Assembly: GCA_961205875.1 (NCBI GenBank)
Contig: OY540813.1
Location: 1,521,001-1,585,000, forward strand
Source of the DNA: Sialis fuliginosa
Lineage: Eukaryota; Arthropoda; Insecta; Megaloptera; Sialidae
Direction of reading: 5' to 3'
Length of the DNA: 64,000 bases
Made by a program: the position numbers and the translations under genes. Positions 63,467-64,000 of this stretch are shown here, piece by piece (positions within the stretch are counted from its first letter, which is position 1; the number at the start of each line of letters is the position of its first letter). The notes below the pieces were generated by a model. The model made no database searches. It worked only from the letters and a program-made list of their open reading frames with translations, and was not told the origin of the DNA.

Positions 63467-64000
63467 AATTATATATGTATATTATATATATTTATTCTAT
63501 TTTGTTCTGAAACACAGCCCTGTGTTAGTTGACGCGACAGAAGGCTGTGGGAAGAGAACCAGGTTCGATTGATTCGTAGCCACCACTCATTTCCGGTTCG
63601 ATTCACGACACTGCACACACTACTCACTCACTCACTCTCTCTCTCTCTCACTCTGAAACCAATTCCCAAGTTGTCTGTGATCGTGTTCAGGTACGCGCGC
63701 CATGGATACTTTTTATTAATTTGTATGTTTCGCGACCCATGTAAAGGTTGCCACATTCTTGTTTGTGGTCTTATACGGTATGCAGATTGACTTTTGCAGA
63801 CTAGAAATTAACCGTGGCTTCAACCGCGTGTAGTGTTTTGAATTTGAATTTTTTTATTAGAAAATATCACATGCAATTTTTTTTTAAATTCAACTACCAT
63901 TTTTAGATTTCCGTAGAAAACTAGGAAACCTTATAGTTTCGCCATGGACGAAAAACAGAAATGATAAGATTTTTGAAAAAAATAATTTTTTTTACCCCCT
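63465..64000. other. Mixed-composition end, no gene called
   Basis: 63520-63720 has higher GC, two GGTTCGATT boxes (63574 and 63595) that resemble Pol III B boxes, and a CTCA/CTCT microsatellite (63625-63650). A tRNA-derived SINE head is conceivable, but no A box or poly-A tail was established. The frame at 63569-63790 is not convincing. Confidence 0.35.

Noticed and set aside
63570..63610. tRNA or tRNA-derived SINE from GGTTCGATT boxes
   Set aside because: No A box at the right distance and no cloverleaf could be drawn.
1..64000. Integrated virus or retroviral sequence
   Set aside because: No reverse transcriptase, integrase, capsid or LTR pair was seen in any frame examined.

Overview
The window reads as a gene-poor, AT-rich stretch of an insect nuclear genome, most likely a moth or butterfly. 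The evidence is the repeat content. Several interspersed families start with TCCATACTAATATT or carry the phrase GAACCGATCTTGATGAAATTTG, and their ends or edges carry (GTCT)n/(CAGA)n microsatellites, as described for lepidopteran Helitron-like and MINE-type repeats. There is no bacterial-style operon, no long open reading frame and no sign of a virus. Assignment to Lepidoptera is inference from these repeats, not from a marker gene.

Only one host gene is supported, on the + strand. It has an internal exon at 8421-8558 and a terminal exon at 16854-16922, both with good splice sites, the same phase and a shared reading frame. They encode the last 68 residues of a protein I do not recognise. The rest of the gene lies upstream, probably outside the window. 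The 8.3 kb intron between the exons is packed with repeats, including a 733 bp fold-back element about 290 bp before the last exon.

The remaining sequence is a mosaic of transposable-element relics. 1-8.4 kb: reverse-oriented Helitron fragments, a 57-58 bp AT minisatellite, a 352 bp tandem duplication and a decayed Tc1/mariner transposase. 8.4-17 kb: the gene and its repeat-filled intron. 17-31 kb: a 'family C' element, solo terminal inverted repeats, a 520 bp TA-flanked MITE, a 41 bp minisatellite and a 152 bp tandem array. 31-46 kb: more family C copies, a Harbinger-like MITE, a complete non-autonomous Helitron (36340-37043), a 105 bp GGTTCAG array and a second 41 bp array. 46-57 kb: fold-backs, a near-perfect palindrome holding two hammerhead-ribozyme-like motifs, nested MITEs, a pogo/Tigger-like MITE and a Penelope-like relic. 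57-64 kb: a second Helitron, an internally deleted Tigger with its transposase C-terminus, and a decayed THAP zinc-finger exon split by a MITE.

Nothing here looks like a co-operating gene system. The most useful items are the unassigned two-exon gene end, the split THAP relic, the hammerhead-like palindrome, the paired 41 bp arrays, and transposon nestings that can be ordered in time. Repeat family letters (A-N) are mine, used to link copies inside this window.
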